A stretch of DNA of 64,000 nt from Pseudomonas sp. PH1b (GTDB lineage Bacteria; Pseudomonadota; Gammaproteobacteria; Pseudomonadales; Pseudomonadaceae), in assembly GCF_000633395.1 (NCBI RefSeq), contig NZ_AYMU01000008.1, forward strand, positions 124,001 through 188,000. Reading direction: 5' to 3'. A model generated the notes under the pieces. That model ran no database searches, was not told the DNA's origin, and saw nothing but the letters and a program-made list of their open reading frames with translations. Shown here in pieces: positions 1 through 9,190 of the stretch; position 1 is the first letter of the stretch, and each line of letters begins with the position of its first letter. Both the position numbers and the translations under genes were made by a program.

Positions 1-1
1 C

Positions 2-898
2 ACGCCCTGGGTCGCGGTGCAGCAGGCCGCCACCTACCAGCGCGCCACCGGCAACCGCCTGGTGTGGAACATCATCAATGGCGGCTCGGACGCGATTCAG
101 CGCCAGGTCGGCGACTTCAGCGACCACGATGAGCGCTATGCCCGCGCCAGCGAGTTCATGGACCTGGTCAAGGGCTACTGGCACAACGAGAACTTTCACT
201 ACGAAGGGCGCTTCTACCGCGCCGAAGGCGGTGGCCTGCGCGGGCCCTTGAAGAAGGCCGAGCTGCCGCTGATCTGCACCGCAGGATCGTCCATCGCTGC
301 CCGGGAGTTCGCCGCCAAGCATGCCGATTTCTACCTGATGCGCGCCGAACACCCGGACGAGATCGCCGCGCTGATCGCCGACATCCGTGAGCGCGCCTTG
401 CAGTACGGGCGCAGCGACATCCGCTTCGGCCTGTCGATCGACGTCATCACCCGGGAGACCGAAGAGCTGGCGCGCACCGAGGCCAAGCGCTTCTTCGACG
501 AAGGCATCGCCAAGGGCGCGGTCAAGGCCGTGGCCGCCCATGCCGGGCTGCGCACCGCGCGCAAGCTCAGCTACGAGAACGGCTTCGCGCAGAAGAACGA
601 GACCCAGGGCTTCGACGACTTCTTTATCCACCCCAATGTCTGGACCGGCTTCGGCTACATCGGCATTCCCCCGGGCTGCGCCCTGGTGGGCAGCTACGAA
701 AACGTCGTGGCGCGCATCCGCGAGTACCACGCCATCGGCATCGATCTGTTCTTCCTCGCCGGCTACCCGCACCTGGAGGAGGCCTACCGCCTGGGCGAGC
801 ACATCCTGCCGCACTTTCGCGGCGAACGCGCCGCCTTGAACCGCCAACCGCAAGCGCCGCTGGAACTGCGCAGCGCCAACGGCCCGGCCGGAGCCTGA
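2..898 (+). CDS. SsuD-like flavin-dependent monooxygenase (LLM family), 5' end missing
   Basis: This is the C-terminal 298 residues of a luciferase-like, FMNH2-dependent monooxygenase of the alkanesulfonate monooxygenase group. The frame is open to the left edge, so the start lies outside the window. Visible family features are the NRLVWNIINGGSD barrel strand, the DERYARASEF helix, the HADFYLMRAEHPDEI segment and the C-terminal PNVWTGFGYIG/LVGSYENVVARI/FLAGYPHLEEA blocks also found in the three other LLM genes here. SsuD enzymes release sulfite from sulfonates using FMNH2 supplied by a separate reductase. The gene ends 4 bp before the start of a Tat-lipoprotein binding protein, so the two are probably cotranscribed. 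The substrate cannot be read from sequence; a sulfonate or sulfone is likely from context. Confidence 0.85.
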   Translation, partial: TPWVAVQQAATYQRATGNRLVWNIINGGSDAIQRQVGDFSDHDERYARASEFMDLVKGYWHNENFHYEGRFYRAEGGGLRGPLKKAELPLICTAGSSIAAREFAAKHADFYLMRAEHPDEIAALIADIRERALQYGRSDIRFGLSIDVITRETEELARTEAKRFFDEGIAKGAVKAVAAHAGLRTARKLSYENGFAQKNETQGFDDFFIHPNVWTGFGYIGIPPGCALVGSYENVVARIREYHAIGIDLFFLAGYPHLEEAYRLGEHILPHFRGERAALNRQPQAPLELRSANGPAGA

Positions 899-902
899 TG
901 CC

Positions 903-2492
903 ATGAGCCAGGCCCCCTCCGGTTTCAGCCGTCGCAGCTTTTTGAGTCACAGTGCCTTGTTCGGTGGCGGCCTGCTGCTGGGCGGCGGCCTGCTAGCCGG
1001 CTGCGGTGCCGAAAGCTCCAGCGGCACAGGCAGCGTGACCGCCACCAGCCACTCGCCGCGCTACGGCGGGCGCTTGCGCCTGGGCATCCTCGATGGCAAC
1101 CAGAGCGGCAACCTGGACGCCCACAAACCCATCGGCAGCGGCATCGTCCGCGGCTTTGCGCTGTACAGCAAACTCTGGGAATGGGACGAACAGATGCAAC
1201 CGCGCCTGGCCCTGGCCGAGTTTGCCGAACCCAATGCCGATGCCAGCAGCTGGACCCTGCGCCTGCGCCAGGGCCTGGAATTCCACCATGGCAAGAGCAT
1301 CGACGCCGACGACCTGATCTTCTCCATCCGCCGCCTCACCGACCCGCAGCTGGCCTCGCCCTACGCGGCGCTGCTGCACTGGGTCGACCGCGACAACCTG
1401 GTGAAGCTCGACGAACGCACCGTGCGCCTGAGCTTTCGCCAGGGCCGCAGCTACATGCCCCTGGCGGAAACCTGGGTCAACTTCGGCGGCATAGTACCGG
1501 TGGACTACCACCCGGTGACCAACCCGGTGGGCGCCGGCCCCTACAAGCTGAAAAGCTTCACCCCGGGCCAGCGCTCGCTGTTCACCCGTTTCGACAACTA
1601 CTACAAGGACGGCCAGCCCTACGCCGACGAACTGGAGATCATCGACTTCAAGGACCAGGTGGCGCGCCTGGCGGCCCTGCGTTCCGGGCAGATCGACATG
1701 GCCAACGTGATGCCCACCGAACAGCTGCAGGTGCTGCAACGGGACCCACGGGTACGGCTGTTGAAATCGGTGACCGGCAACTGGCTGTCCTTCGACATGA
1801 ACCTGGACAAGCCACCGTTCAACGACCCAAGGGTGCGTGAGGCCTTTCGCCTGCTGGCCGACCGCGAGGAACTGGTACGCCGCGCCCTCAATGGCCAGGG
1901 CCGGGTGGCCAGCGACCTCTATGCCCCCAGCGACCCGACCTTCAACCACAGCCTGGGCCCGCGCCCCCACGACCCACAGCGCGCGGCGCAACTGCTTAAG
2001 GACGCCGGGCAAGAGAACCTGGAGCTGGAACTGGTGACCACCCCTGGGCCGGGCCTGACCTCGGCCCTGGTGCTGGCGGAACAGGCCAAGCGCATTGGCG
2101 TGACCCTCAAGGTTCGCCAGGTGGACCTGGCGACCTTCCAGGGCCCGCAGCGCGACGACTGGACCCTGAGCACCGGCGGCAGCATCGGTGCGCCGTTCCT
2201 GGCCAGCGCCATCCACACCGACGCGCCGTTTGCCGTGTCCAACAAGACCCACTTCAACGACCCGCAGTTCGCCGAAGTGTTTCTCGCCGCCATGGCCCAG
2301 CCCGACCTGCAACGGCGCACGGCCCTGGTGCACCAGGCGCAGCAGATCCAGTACGAGCGTGGCGGCCTGCTGATCTGGGGCTACGCCGACCTGCTGGACA
2401 GCGTCTCCACCCGCGTCGGCGGTGCCCACGAAGAACAATCGCTATTCAGCACCTGGCGTTTCGAAAGGTTGTGGCTCAACGACAGCGCCTGA
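903..2492 (+). CDS. Tat-exported lipoprotein, ABC substrate-binding protein (SBP_bac_5, Dpp/Opp type)
   Basis: This 529-residue periplasmic solute-binding protein belongs to the dipeptide/nickel class. The N-terminus has a twin-arginine motif (SRRSFL), a hydrophobic stretch and a lipobox (LLAGC), so it should be exported folded and anchored as a lipoprotein. The family core follows (GGRLRLGI, LRQGLEFHHGKSIDADDL, NPVGAGPYKL, FNDPRVREAFRLLADR). It is clearly paralogous to the protein at 11110-12681, whose operon also holds two permeases and an ATPase; this copy has no permease beside it within the window. It starts 4 bp after the upstream LLM gene. It may feed the shared transporter with a second organosulfur ligand, which is inference. 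A REP cluster follows the stop codon. Confidence 0.85.
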   Translation: MSQAPSGFSRRSFLSHSALFGGGLLLGGGLLAGCGAESSSGTGSVTATSHSPRYGGRLRLGILDGNQSGNLDAHKPIGSGIVRGFALYSKLWEWDEQMQPRLALAEFAEPNADASSWTLRLRQGLEFHHGKSIDADDLIFSIRRLTDPQLASPYAALLHWVDRDNLVKLDERTVRLSFRQGRSYMPLAETWVNFGGIVPVDYHPVTNPVGAGPYKLKSFTPGQRSLFTRFDNYYKDGQPYADELEIIDFKDQVARLAALRSGQIDMANVMPTEQLQVLQRDPRVRLLKSVTGNWLSFDMNLDKPPFNDPRVREAFRLLADREELVRRALNGQGRVASDLYAPSDPTFNHSLGPRPHDPQRAAQLLKDAGQENLELELVTTPGPGLTSALVLAEQAKRIGVTLKVRQVDLATFQGPQRDDWTLSTGGSIGAPFLASAIHTDAPFAVSNKTHFNDPQFAEVFLAAMAQPDLQRRTALVHQAQQIQYERGGLLIWGYADLLDSVSTRVGGAHEEQSLFSTWRFERLWLNDSA

Positions 2493-2525
2493 CCCCGTAG
2501 GAACTGCACGATCTATCTGGCAGCT

Positions 2526-2827
2526 GTAGGAGCTGGCTTGCCAGCGAAGGCGCCCACAAGAGCACCGCAAGCCTCAAGGCCCTCTTCGCCGGCAAGCCGG
2601 CTCCTACAAGGAACCACCGCACCGCCACATAACCCGTAGGAGCTGGCTTGCCAGCGAAGGCGCCCACAAGAGCACCGCAAGCCTCAAGGCCCTCTTCGCC
2701 GGCAAGCCGTCTCCTACAAGGAACCACCGCACCGCCACACAACCCGTAGGAGCTGGCTTGCCAGCGAAGGCGTCCGCAAGAGCACCGCGAGCCTCAAGGC
2801 CCTCTTCGCCGGCAAGCCGGCTCCTGC
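2526..2827. repeat. REP doublet cluster, three tandem units
   Basis: Three REPIN-like doublets lie at 2526-2607, 2636-2717 and 2746-2827. Each is an 82-bp unit beginning GTAGGAGCTGGCTTGCCAGC and ending GCCGGCAAGCCGGCTCCTAC (CTCCTGC in the last). The 28-bp spacers between units are nearly identical, giving a 110-bp period, so the array probably arose by tandem duplication. It fills the gap between the binding-protein and receptor genes. Confidence 0.92.
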
Positions 2828-2864
2828 AGAACACCCATGCGATTCAACATGAGGCTCATGTGCC

Positions 2865-5444
2865 ATGCCCTCCAACGCCTTCGCTCGCCCCGCATTCGGC
2901 CCGGCTCTGGCCGTAGTGATGCTTTCACCCCTGGCATCGCCGCTGTGCGCCGCCGATACCCAGCTGCAAACCGTCACCGTCCAGGCCAGCAGCCAGCCCG
3001 ACGACGACGCCCTGCCCACCCGGCCGCCGACTTCAGTGTATGGCGGCACCGAAACCAAGGTTCTGGACACCCCACGCTCGATCACCCAGATCAACGCCGA
3101 ACAACTGGCCAACGACCCGATCCGCAGCGCCGACGACCTGGTCAAGTACGCCCCGGGCATCACCCGCGGTGGCGGGCAGAACGCCGGTATCGCCCCGCAG
3201 TTCCGCGCCCAGGGCTCGGAGGTATTCCAGGACGGCCAGCGCGCCTACGGCGTGCGCCATCCGGCCAACTTCAACGCCTACGAAGGGGCGGACATCGTCG
3301 CCGGCCCTTCCTCGGTGACTTACGGTTCGGTGTCCGGCAGCGGCGGCTACGTCAACTACCTGAGCAAGAAGCCCAACTTCAGCGCATTCAAGACCCGTCT
3401 CAGCGGCGAGCTCGGCGCCTGGGTACCTGACGGCCAGTCCCGGGATTCCAGCAAGTTCAGCATCGACAACACCGGCCCCCTGAGCGATCAGCTGGCCTAC
3501 CGGGTGAGCATCAGCAAACAGCGCCAGCAGGACTACTACGACAACGTCGACAACAATTTCGACGCCTTCTACGGCGCCCTGGCCTGGCGCAACGACCACC
3601 TGCGGGTGGACTGGAACGCCAGCTACGACAACTACTACGACTACAACATCACCCACGGCTGGAACCGCGCCACCCAGCAACTGGTGGACAGCGGCAAGTA
3701 CTACGCCGGGCGTGCCACGCCGATCATCCAGAATGGCAACAGCCTGTGGTCGCCGGTGCTGGCCTCGGGCGCGGCCAATGCCCCGACCCTGGGCTGGGTG
3801 CAGCGCCAGCGCAACGCCCAGGGCCAGTACAGCGTGGTGGATGGCAGCTTCCAGGCGGCCTCGCCCAATACCCAGGCCAGCCCCGGCACCCTGCGTGGCT
3901 GGGTGTATGACCCGAGCCTGGCGGGCAACGGCCTGAGTTCCCTGTCGCCCCAGGCCGGGCAGCGCCGCGAAGACCAGAACAGCTCGCGGCGCTTCACCAC
4001 CCAGTTGCGGGTCGAGGCCGACCTGTCACCGACCATCACCCTGGCCAACAGCACCTTCTACCAGCGCTCCAGGGACCTGACCGACGCCGTCGGCGCCTTT
4101 CAGGTGCAGTCCAGGGACAACCTGCTGGACAACCGTTTCGAGTTCCGCTCAGGCAATGAAACCCGGCTCGGCAACCTGACCCTGCGGGACGACAGCAACA
4201 GCGGGCTGATCTACCGCCGCGAGTTCAACCAGTCGATCGCTGCCAACAACCACTTCGGCTCCACCATCAACGCCTACGACCTGACCCAGGACCCTTCCGG
4301 CAAGAACCCCGGCGACCTGCTGGGGCTCACCGGCAGCAACCCCGCCGGCGGCAACGGCGCCTGGATCGGCCAGCCCGGGGTGCCCCAGTACTCCAACTAT
4401 TACGGCTGGCTCAACCTGGCGGCCATGTACCCCGCCGGCCACGGCCTGTACGCCGAATCCCTGGCGCCCTACACCGCCGAAAGCACCTGGACCACCAAGA
4501 CCCTGTTCAGCCAGCACAACCTGCGCCTGGGCGACCGGGTGGGGCTGAACATCGGCGCCAGCCGCAGCTGGATCGACGCCGAGATCGACAACCCCTTCGT
4601 CCTCAAAGGTGGCAACGACCGGCGCGACAGCCACAACTACCGGCTGTTCGCCTTCCAGGTCAGCCCCTACGTCAAACCCACCGAAAACAGCACCCTGTAC
4701 TACACCTTCGACCGCTCCCTGGCGGTCAACACCGGGTTCTTCTCCAACGGCCTGGGCTGGGGCAGCGGCAGTGGCGCCAACCAGCTCAATCCCCTGGCCT
4801 TCCAGAGCCTCAGCGTGCTGCATGAACTGGGGCTGAAGGTCGAAGCCATCCCCGACCAGCTGTTCATGACCCTGGCCACCTTCAAGCAGGCCCGGGACCA
4901 GTCCCCGGACAGCAACAACAACATCGCCCGGCTGATCATCAAGGGCACCGAGGCCACCCTGCGCTACCAGCCAGACCCGCACCTGCGCAGCGGCCTGAAC
5001 CTGTCCAGACTCAGCGCCTACAACGAATTCACCTCCCAGGCCGGCTTCGCTTCCGCCGGGTTCATTGCCGACAACGGCACCGTGTTCGGCGACAACAACA
5101 GCCTCAACCAGCGGCCCTCCGGGCGCTTCGACGCGGTGCAGATCCCCGAATACACCGCCAGCGGCTACCTCGACTACCGCTTCGACTCGGGCTTTGGCGC
5201 CGAACTCTCCGGCTGGTGGACCAGCAGCTGGTACCTGAACCTGAGCAAGACGGTGAAGATCCCCGACGAATACAACCTCGACCTGGCCCTCTACTACCGC
5301 CAGCCCCAGTGGAGCAGCACCTTGCGCGTGCTCAACCTGACCAACGAGCTGAACTTCGTCAGCGGCCTGGCCGGCCCCACCAACACCTTCCTGCAGCCGA
5401 TGCCCGGACGCACCGTGCTGGCCCAGGTGGATTACCGCTTCTAA
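2865..5444 (+). CDS. TonB-dependent outer-membrane receptor, siderophore-receptor type
   Basis: This is an 859-residue outer-membrane active transporter. A signal peptide ends near LASPLCAADT and a TonB-box-like stretch (LQTVTVQAS) follows. The plug domain shows the family signatures TPRSITQINAEQL, YAPGI, GAD-type IVAGPSSVTYGSVSGSGGYVNYLSKKP, and the beta-barrel ends in aromatic Phe (QVDYRF). The start at 2865 precedes the only plausible signal peptide. The mature protein has no cysteine and about three methionines in more than 830 residues, a low-sulfur composition shared with neighbouring genes. It sits between a Tat-lipoprotein binding protein and an LLM monooxygenase, so an organosulfur ligand is more likely than ferric siderophore despite the family name. 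That substrate assignment is inference. Confidence 0.88.
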   Translation: MPSNAFARPAFGPALAVVMLSPLASPLCAADTQLQTVTVQASSQPDDDALPTRPPTSVYGGTETKVLDTPRSITQINAEQLANDPIRSADDLVKYAPGITRGGGQNAGIAPQFRAQGSEVFQDGQRAYGVRHPANFNAYEGADIVAGPSSVTYGSVSGSGGYVNYLSKKPNFSAFKTRLSGELGAWVPDGQSRDSSKFSIDNTGPLSDQLAYRVSISKQRQQDYYDNVDNNFDAFYGALAWRNDHLRVDWNASYDNYYDYNITHGWNRATQQLVDSGKYYAGRATPIIQNGNSLWSPVLASGAANAPTLGWVQRQRNAQGQYSVVDGSFQAASPNTQASPGTLRGWVYDPSLAGNGLSSLSPQAGQRREDQNSSRRFTTQLRVEADLSPTITLANSTFYQRSRDLTDAVGAFQVQSRDNLLDNRFEFRSGNETRLGNLTLRDDSNSGLIYRREFNQSIAANNHFGSTINAYDLTQDPSGKNPGDLLGLTGSNPAGGNGAWIGQPGVPQYSNYYGWLNLAAMYPAGHGLYAESLAPYTAESTWTTKTLFSQHNLRLGDRVGLNIGASRSWIDAEIDNPFVLKGGNDRRDSHNYRLFAFQVSPYVKPTENSTLYYTFDRSLAVNTGFFSNGLGWGSGSGANQLNPLAFQSLSVLHELGLKVEAIPDQLFMTLATFKQARDQSPDSNNNIARLIIKGTEATLRYQPDPHLRSGLNLSRLSAYNEFTSQAGFASAGFIADNGTVFGDNNSLNQRPSGRFDAVQIPEYTASGYLDYRFDSGFGAELSGWWTSSWYLNLSKTVKIPDEYNLDLALYYRQPQWSSTLRVLNLTNELNFVSGLAGPTNTFLQPMPGRTVLAQVDYRF

Positions 5445-5484
5445 CCCCCTTTTCCCACACGCTGCCCCCGAGGAAACGCCCCCT

Positions 5485-6579
5485 ATGAGCATCGAATTCG
5501 TCGGCATGATCTTCCCCCGCCAATGGTCCGAAACCCGCGGCATCCGCAGCCCGGACTTCGACCTGGCATTCATCCGCGAGCACGCCCGCGCCCATGAACA
5601 CGCTGGCTTCGACCGGGTACTGATCGCCAGCGGCCCGGGCAGCGCCGACAGCCTGCAGATCGCCGCCTATGCCGCGGCCCACACCGAGCGCCTGGGCTTC
5701 ATGATCGCCCACCGCCCGGCCCTCAGCGCCCCCACCGTGGCCGCCCGGGCCTTTGCCACCCTGGACCACACCACCGGTGGCGGGCGCATCCGCCTGCATG
5801 CCATTACCGGCATCACCGCCGAGCCCCAGGAAGGCGACACCCTGCTGGACAAGACCGAACGCTACAAGCGCACCGACGAATACCTGGAGATCGTCCGGCG
5901 CACCTGGACTGCCGAGGAACCCTTCGACTTCGAAGGCCGCTACTTCAACATCAAGGGCGCCTTCTCCCCGGTGAAACCCCTGCAACAACCGCACATTCCG
6001 ATTTCCTTCGGCGGCTCCTCCGACATCGCCTACCAGATCGCGGTCAAGCACGCCGACCTCTATGCCCTGTGGGGCGAACCCCTGGACGGGGTTGCCGAAC
6101 AGATCGGCAAACTGAAGGCTGCCGCCAGCGCCGCCGGAGTCAGCGCGCCCAGGGTCAGCCTCTCGGTGCGGCTGATCCTGGGGGCAACCGAAGAGTTGGC
6201 CTGGCAACGGGCCGAGCAGATCCTCGCGCAGATCCAGGCCAACCCGCAGTTCGCCGCTGGCAGCCCCTGGCAGCAGCGCCTCAAGGGCACTGGTTCCGAA
6301 CGCCTGCTGGCGGCGGCGGCCCGCGGCGACCGCCACGACCGCGCCCTGTGGATGCCCACCGCCACCGCCGTGGGCGCCTACGGAGACACCACCGCCCTGG
6401 TCGGCACCCCCGAGACCGTGGCCCAGGCCCTGCTGGACTATGTCGACCTTGGCGTCAGCACCTTCCTCAACCGGGGTTACGACCCGTATTACGACACCGT
6501 CGACTATGGCCGCTGGATCATCCCTGCCGTCCGCGAAGCCGCCGCCCGCCGCTCCCCCGCGCCCGCCCCACCCCGGTAG
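5485..6579 (+). CDS. LLM-class flavin-dependent monooxygenase (SsuD-like)
   Basis: This 364-residue luciferase-like monooxygenase has N-terminal beta-strand MSIEFVGMIFP, then FDRVLIASGPGSADSLQIAAYAA, LGFMIAHRP and HTTGGGRIRLHAITG, and later HADLYALWGEPL and FLNRGYDPYYDTVDYGRWIIP. It lies 40 bp after the TonB receptor with GAGGAAA upstream of the ATG. Such enzymes form FMN-peroxide from FMNH2 made by a partner reductase and cleave C-S bonds. It has four methionines and no cysteine. The stop codon TAG at 6577-6579 is itself part of the GTAGGAGC head of the next REP unit, and the preceding Ala/Pro-rich tail looks dispensable. Function in sulfonate or sulfone desulfurisation is inferred from the surrounding genes. 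Confidence 0.85.
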   Translation: MSIEFVGMIFPRQWSETRGIRSPDFDLAFIREHARAHEHAGFDRVLIASGPGSADSLQIAAYAAAHTERLGFMIAHRPALSAPTVAARAFATLDHTTGGGRIRLHAITGITAEPQEGDTLLDKTERYKRTDEYLEIVRRTWTAEEPFDFEGRYFNIKGAFSPVKPLQQPHIPISFGGSSDIAYQIAVKHADLYALWGEPLDGVAEQIGKLKAAASAAGVSAPRVSLSVRLILGATEELAWQRAEQILAQIQANPQFAAGSPWQQRLKGTGSERLLAAAARGDRHDRALWMPTATAVGAYGDTTALVGTPETVAQALLDYVDLGVSTFLNRGYDPYYDTVDYGRWIIPAVREAAARRSPAPAPPR

Positions 6580-6770
6580 GAGCTGGCTTGCCAGCGAAGG
6601 CGTCCGCAAGGGCAACACAAGGCTCAAGGGCCTCTTCGCCGGCAAGCCGGCTCCTACGGGGAACTGTAGGGTCTATCTGACTGCTGTAGGAGCTGGCTTG
6701 CCAGCGAAGGCGTCCGCACGGGCAATACGAGACTCGCGGCGCTATTCGTCAGCAAGCCAGATAGCATCCC
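6576..6770. repeat. REP doublet plus degenerate second unit overlapping the RAYT 3' end
   Basis: A complete doublet lies at 6576-6657. A second begins at 6686 (GTAGGAGCTGGCTTGCC), but its distal arm is degenerate around 6745-6770. The last codons of the transposase gene at 6742-7209 are written in that degenerate arm. REP sequence on both sides is the usual setting of RAYT genes. Confidence 0.85.
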
Positions 6771-7209
6771 AAAGGGGATAGTCGTGCACGCGAGTGACGA
6801 GGCCGGCGCGGATCGGGTTGGCGATGAGGTAACGGGCAACCAGGCGCAGGTTTTCTTCGCGACGCAGGGCGCGGTCGTGGTAACCCTTTTGCCAGAGCCG
6901 TCCGCTCCGGTGCAGGCGAGCGTTGATATCCCCTGCGCTGCAGGATTTGATCCTGCGCATCAGGCTCGATAGCGAGCAACCGCCCAGCTCCAGCAGCCAG
7001 TGAAAATGATCCGGCATCACCACCCAGGCCAGGGAATGAGCCAGCCCGTGGAGCTCGGCCTGACGCAGTTGCTGCACCAGCAGGCGGCCGATGCGCCAAT
7101 CATCGAAGATCCGCTCTCGGTGGTGGGTCACCGCGGTAAGCAGGTAGACCTGGCCAGTTTGCGAGTAGCGCCCGATGCGCAGCCGGTTGCCGTGAAAACG
7201 CTGGGGCAT
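6742..7209 (-). CDS. REP-associated tyrosine transposase (RAYT, Y1/HUH family)
   Basis: This 155-residue single-strand transposase belongs to the IS200/IS605-like Y1 superfamily. The metal-binding HUH motif is seen in MPDHFHWLLE, and the catalytic-tyrosine region in LWQKGYHDRALR followed by ARYLIANPIRAGLV. The N-terminal YFVTAVT-like segment appears as GQVYLLTAVTHHRERIF. The ATG at 7209 is chosen because GGAGGG lies 7 bases upstream; an in-frame start ten codons earlier lacks this. It is flanked by REP units on both sides. RAYTs are thought to spread REP/REPIN sequences in trans, which fits the roughly 30 doublets in this half of the window. It appears intact, so local REP mobility is possible. 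Confidence 0.93.
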   Translation of the reverse strand: MPQRFHGNRLRIGRYSQTGQVYLLTAVTHHRERIFDDWRIGRLLVQQLRQAELHGLAHSLAWVVMPDHFHWLLELGGCSLSSLMRRIKSCSAGDINARLHRSGRLWQKGYHDRALRREENLRLVARYLIANPIRAGLVTRVHDYPLWDAIWLADE

Positions 7210-7305
7210 GCTGTTGCCCTCCAAATGCCGGGGTGACATTGGAAGGCTAATGTGTGGGGGTGATGGCGGCGGCGGATTGTGGGTCGGGGTGTGTCTGTGA
7301 CGCCC

Positions 7306-7376
7306 TGTTCGCCGGCAAGCCGGCTCCTACGGATGCGCGCGGCCCCTGTAGGAGCTGGCTTGCCAGCGAAGGCGGG
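7306..7376. repeat. Pair of divergently arranged REP elements upstream of RAYT
   Basis: An arm ending GCCGGCAAGCCGGCTCCTAC (to 7330) is followed 16 bp later by GTAGGAGCTGGCTTGCCAGC (from about 7348). The two arms face outward, the opposite of the usual doublet order. It lies between the RAYT start and the end of the long minus-strand operon. Confidence 0.85.
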
Positions 7377-7399
7377 GCAATGGTCTCTGAAGATGTCGT

Positions 7400-9190
7400 T
7401 CACCCCCCAAGCCGCGGCGAGTTCTCCAGCAGGGTCCGGGTATAGGCATGTTCGGGCCGGCCCAGCACCTGATCCACCGTGCCCTGCTCCACCACCCGTC
7501 CCTGCTTGAGCACCAGCACTCGATCGGCAATGGCGCGCACCACGCCCAGGTCATGGGTGACGAACAGCAGGGTCAGGCCCTCTTCCTGCAGTTGCCGCAA
7601 CAACGCCAGGATCGAGGCCTGCACCGACACATCCAGGGCCGAGGTCACTTCATCGCAGATCAGCAGTTTCGGTTCGCACACCAGCGCCCGGGCAATCGCC
7701 ACCCGCTGGCGTTCGCCCCCCGACAGGCTGTGGGGATACTGGTCCGCCAGGGCCGGCGACAGCGACACTCGCTGCAACACCGCGTCCACTCGGGCCCGGG
7801 CCTCGGCGCCCTGGATGCCGAAGAAATGCTCCAGGGGCGCACTCAGGGTCTGGTACAGCGTGTGCCGCGGGTTCAGCGCCCGGTACGGGTTCTGGAAGAT
7901 GTACTGGATCTGGTGCCGCAGGCCTTTCTCGCGCTGGCGCGCCGACAGGCTCAGGGGCCGGCCGGCATAGCGCACCCGGCCTTGGGCGTTGTCGCCCAGT
8001 CCCGCCAGGGCCCGGGCCAGGCTGGTCTTGCCGGAACCGGACGCGCCCACCAGGGCCAGGCACTCTCCAGGCGCCACCTGCAGTGACACATCAAAGAGCA
8101 CCTGGCGGTCGTAGGCCAGGTTCAGGTCTTCGACCTCCAGCAAGGGCACCAGCCCGGCTCCGGGCGCCAGCTGCAGCGCGGGCCCGGGTACAGGCTCCGG
8201 CAGTGCCTGGCGATGGGGATCGACGCAGGCCACCTGGACCTCAGGGGCAAGGGCGCGCAATGGCGGTTCGAGCACGCTGCATTGCGGGCCGCGACGCGGG
8301 CACCGGGGGGCGAAGGCACAACCCCGGGGGCGCTGTCCCGGCGCCGGAGCCTGCCCGGGGATCGCCAGCAATGGCCGGCGCTGGCCGACGTCGGGAATCG
8401 CCGCCAGCAAGCCCCGGGTATAGGGATGGGCCGGCTGGCGAAACAGCGCCTCGCGGGATGCGCTTTCGACGATCCGCCCGGCATACATCACCAGCACCCG
8501 GTCCACCAGGTCCTTGATCACCGCCAGGTCATGGGAGACGTAGATCGCCGCCACGCCCTGGCTTTTGCACAGCTGGCGCAGGGTCGCGAGGATGTGCGCC
8601 TGGGTGGTCACATCCAGGGCCGTGGTCGGTTCGTCCAGGACAATCAGCCTGGGCCGCAGGACAAAGGCCAGGGCCAGCATCACCCGTTGCTGCTGGCCAC
8701 CGGACAGCTGATGGGGAAAGCGCCGGAGGAACTCGGGGTCTGCCGGCAGCCCGACATTCTCCAGGGTTTCGACGATCCGCTGCTGCTGCGCGCCCCGTGC
8801 CAGGTGCTGCTGATGCACGGCCAGGGTTTCGCGCAGCAGGCTGCCGATGCGCAGGGACGGATTCAAGGCGGTGGCCGGGTCCTGGGCGACGTAGCCGATC
8901 AGGCTGCCCCGGGCCCGGCGCAAGGCCTGGCCCGAGAGCTCCAGCAACGATTGACCGGCCACTTCGACCCGGCCGTCGACGATGCGCGCGCCCTGGCGGG
9001 CATGGGCCAACAGCGCCGTGGCCAGGGTGGTCTTGCCCGATCCGGACTCCCCCACCAGGCCGAGGATCTCCCCGGTGGCGACGTTGAAGGACACCCCCGA
9101 TAGCACATCCACCTCGGGCGCCAGCTCCACCCGCAGGTCGTCGACCTGCAGCACCCGCACGTCCCGGGCAATTTCCGCGACCGCGTTCAT
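7400..9190 (-). CDS. Dpp/Opp-type ABC transporter ATPase, two ATP-binding domains fused (DppD-DppF-like)
   Basis: This 596-residue cytoplasmic ATPase powers the dipeptide-type importer encoded upstream. Domain 1 (about residues 10-260) has Walker A GESGSGKTT, signature LSGGQQQRVMLA and Walker B LIVLDEPTTALD. Next comes the oligopeptide-transporter C-terminal region with HPYTRGLLAAIP and a cysteine-bearing CAFAPRCPRRGPQC stretch. Domain 2 (about 340-590) has GASGSGKTS, LSGGERQRVAIARAL and LLICDEVTSALD. Both sites look catalytically complete. Its ATG overlaps the permease stop by 4 bp (ATGA), indicating translational coupling, and it is the last gene of the operon that starts near 15880. Single-chain fusions of the two ATPases are common in this family. 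Confidence 0.93.
   Translation of the reverse strand: MNAVAEIARDVRVLQVDDLRVELAPEVDVLSGVSFNVATGEILGLVGESGSGKTTLATALLAHARQGARIVDGRVEVAGQSLLELSGQALRRARGSLIGYVAQDPATALNPSLRIGSLLRETLAVHQQHLARGAQQQRIVETLENVGLPADPEFLRRFPHQLSGGQQQRVMLALAFVLRPRLIVLDEPTTALDVTTQAHILATLRQLCKSQGVAAIYVSHDLAVIKDLVDRVLVMYAGRIVESASREALFRQPAHPYTRGLLAAIPDVGQRRPLLAIPGQAPAPGQRPRGCAFAPRCPRRGPQCSVLEPPLRALAPEVQVACVDPHRQALPEPVPGPALQLAPGAGLVPLLEVEDLNLAYDRQVLFDVSLQVAPGECLALVGASGSGKTSLARALAGLGDNAQGRVRYAGRPLSLSARQREKGLRHQIQYIFQNPYRALNPRHTLYQTLSAPLEHFFGIQGAEARARVDAVLQRVSLSPALADQYPHSLSGGERQRVAIARALVCEPKLLICDEVTSALDVSVQASILALLRQLQEEGLTLLFVTHDLGVVRAIADRVLVLKQGRVVEQGTVDQVLGRPEHAYTRTLLENSPRLGG

Noticed and set aside
2865..5444. Calling the first TonB receptor a ferric-siderophore receptor
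   Set aside because: Only the family label supports it; there is no Fur-box-like site nearby, and the neighbours and low-sulfur composition point to sulfur compounds.
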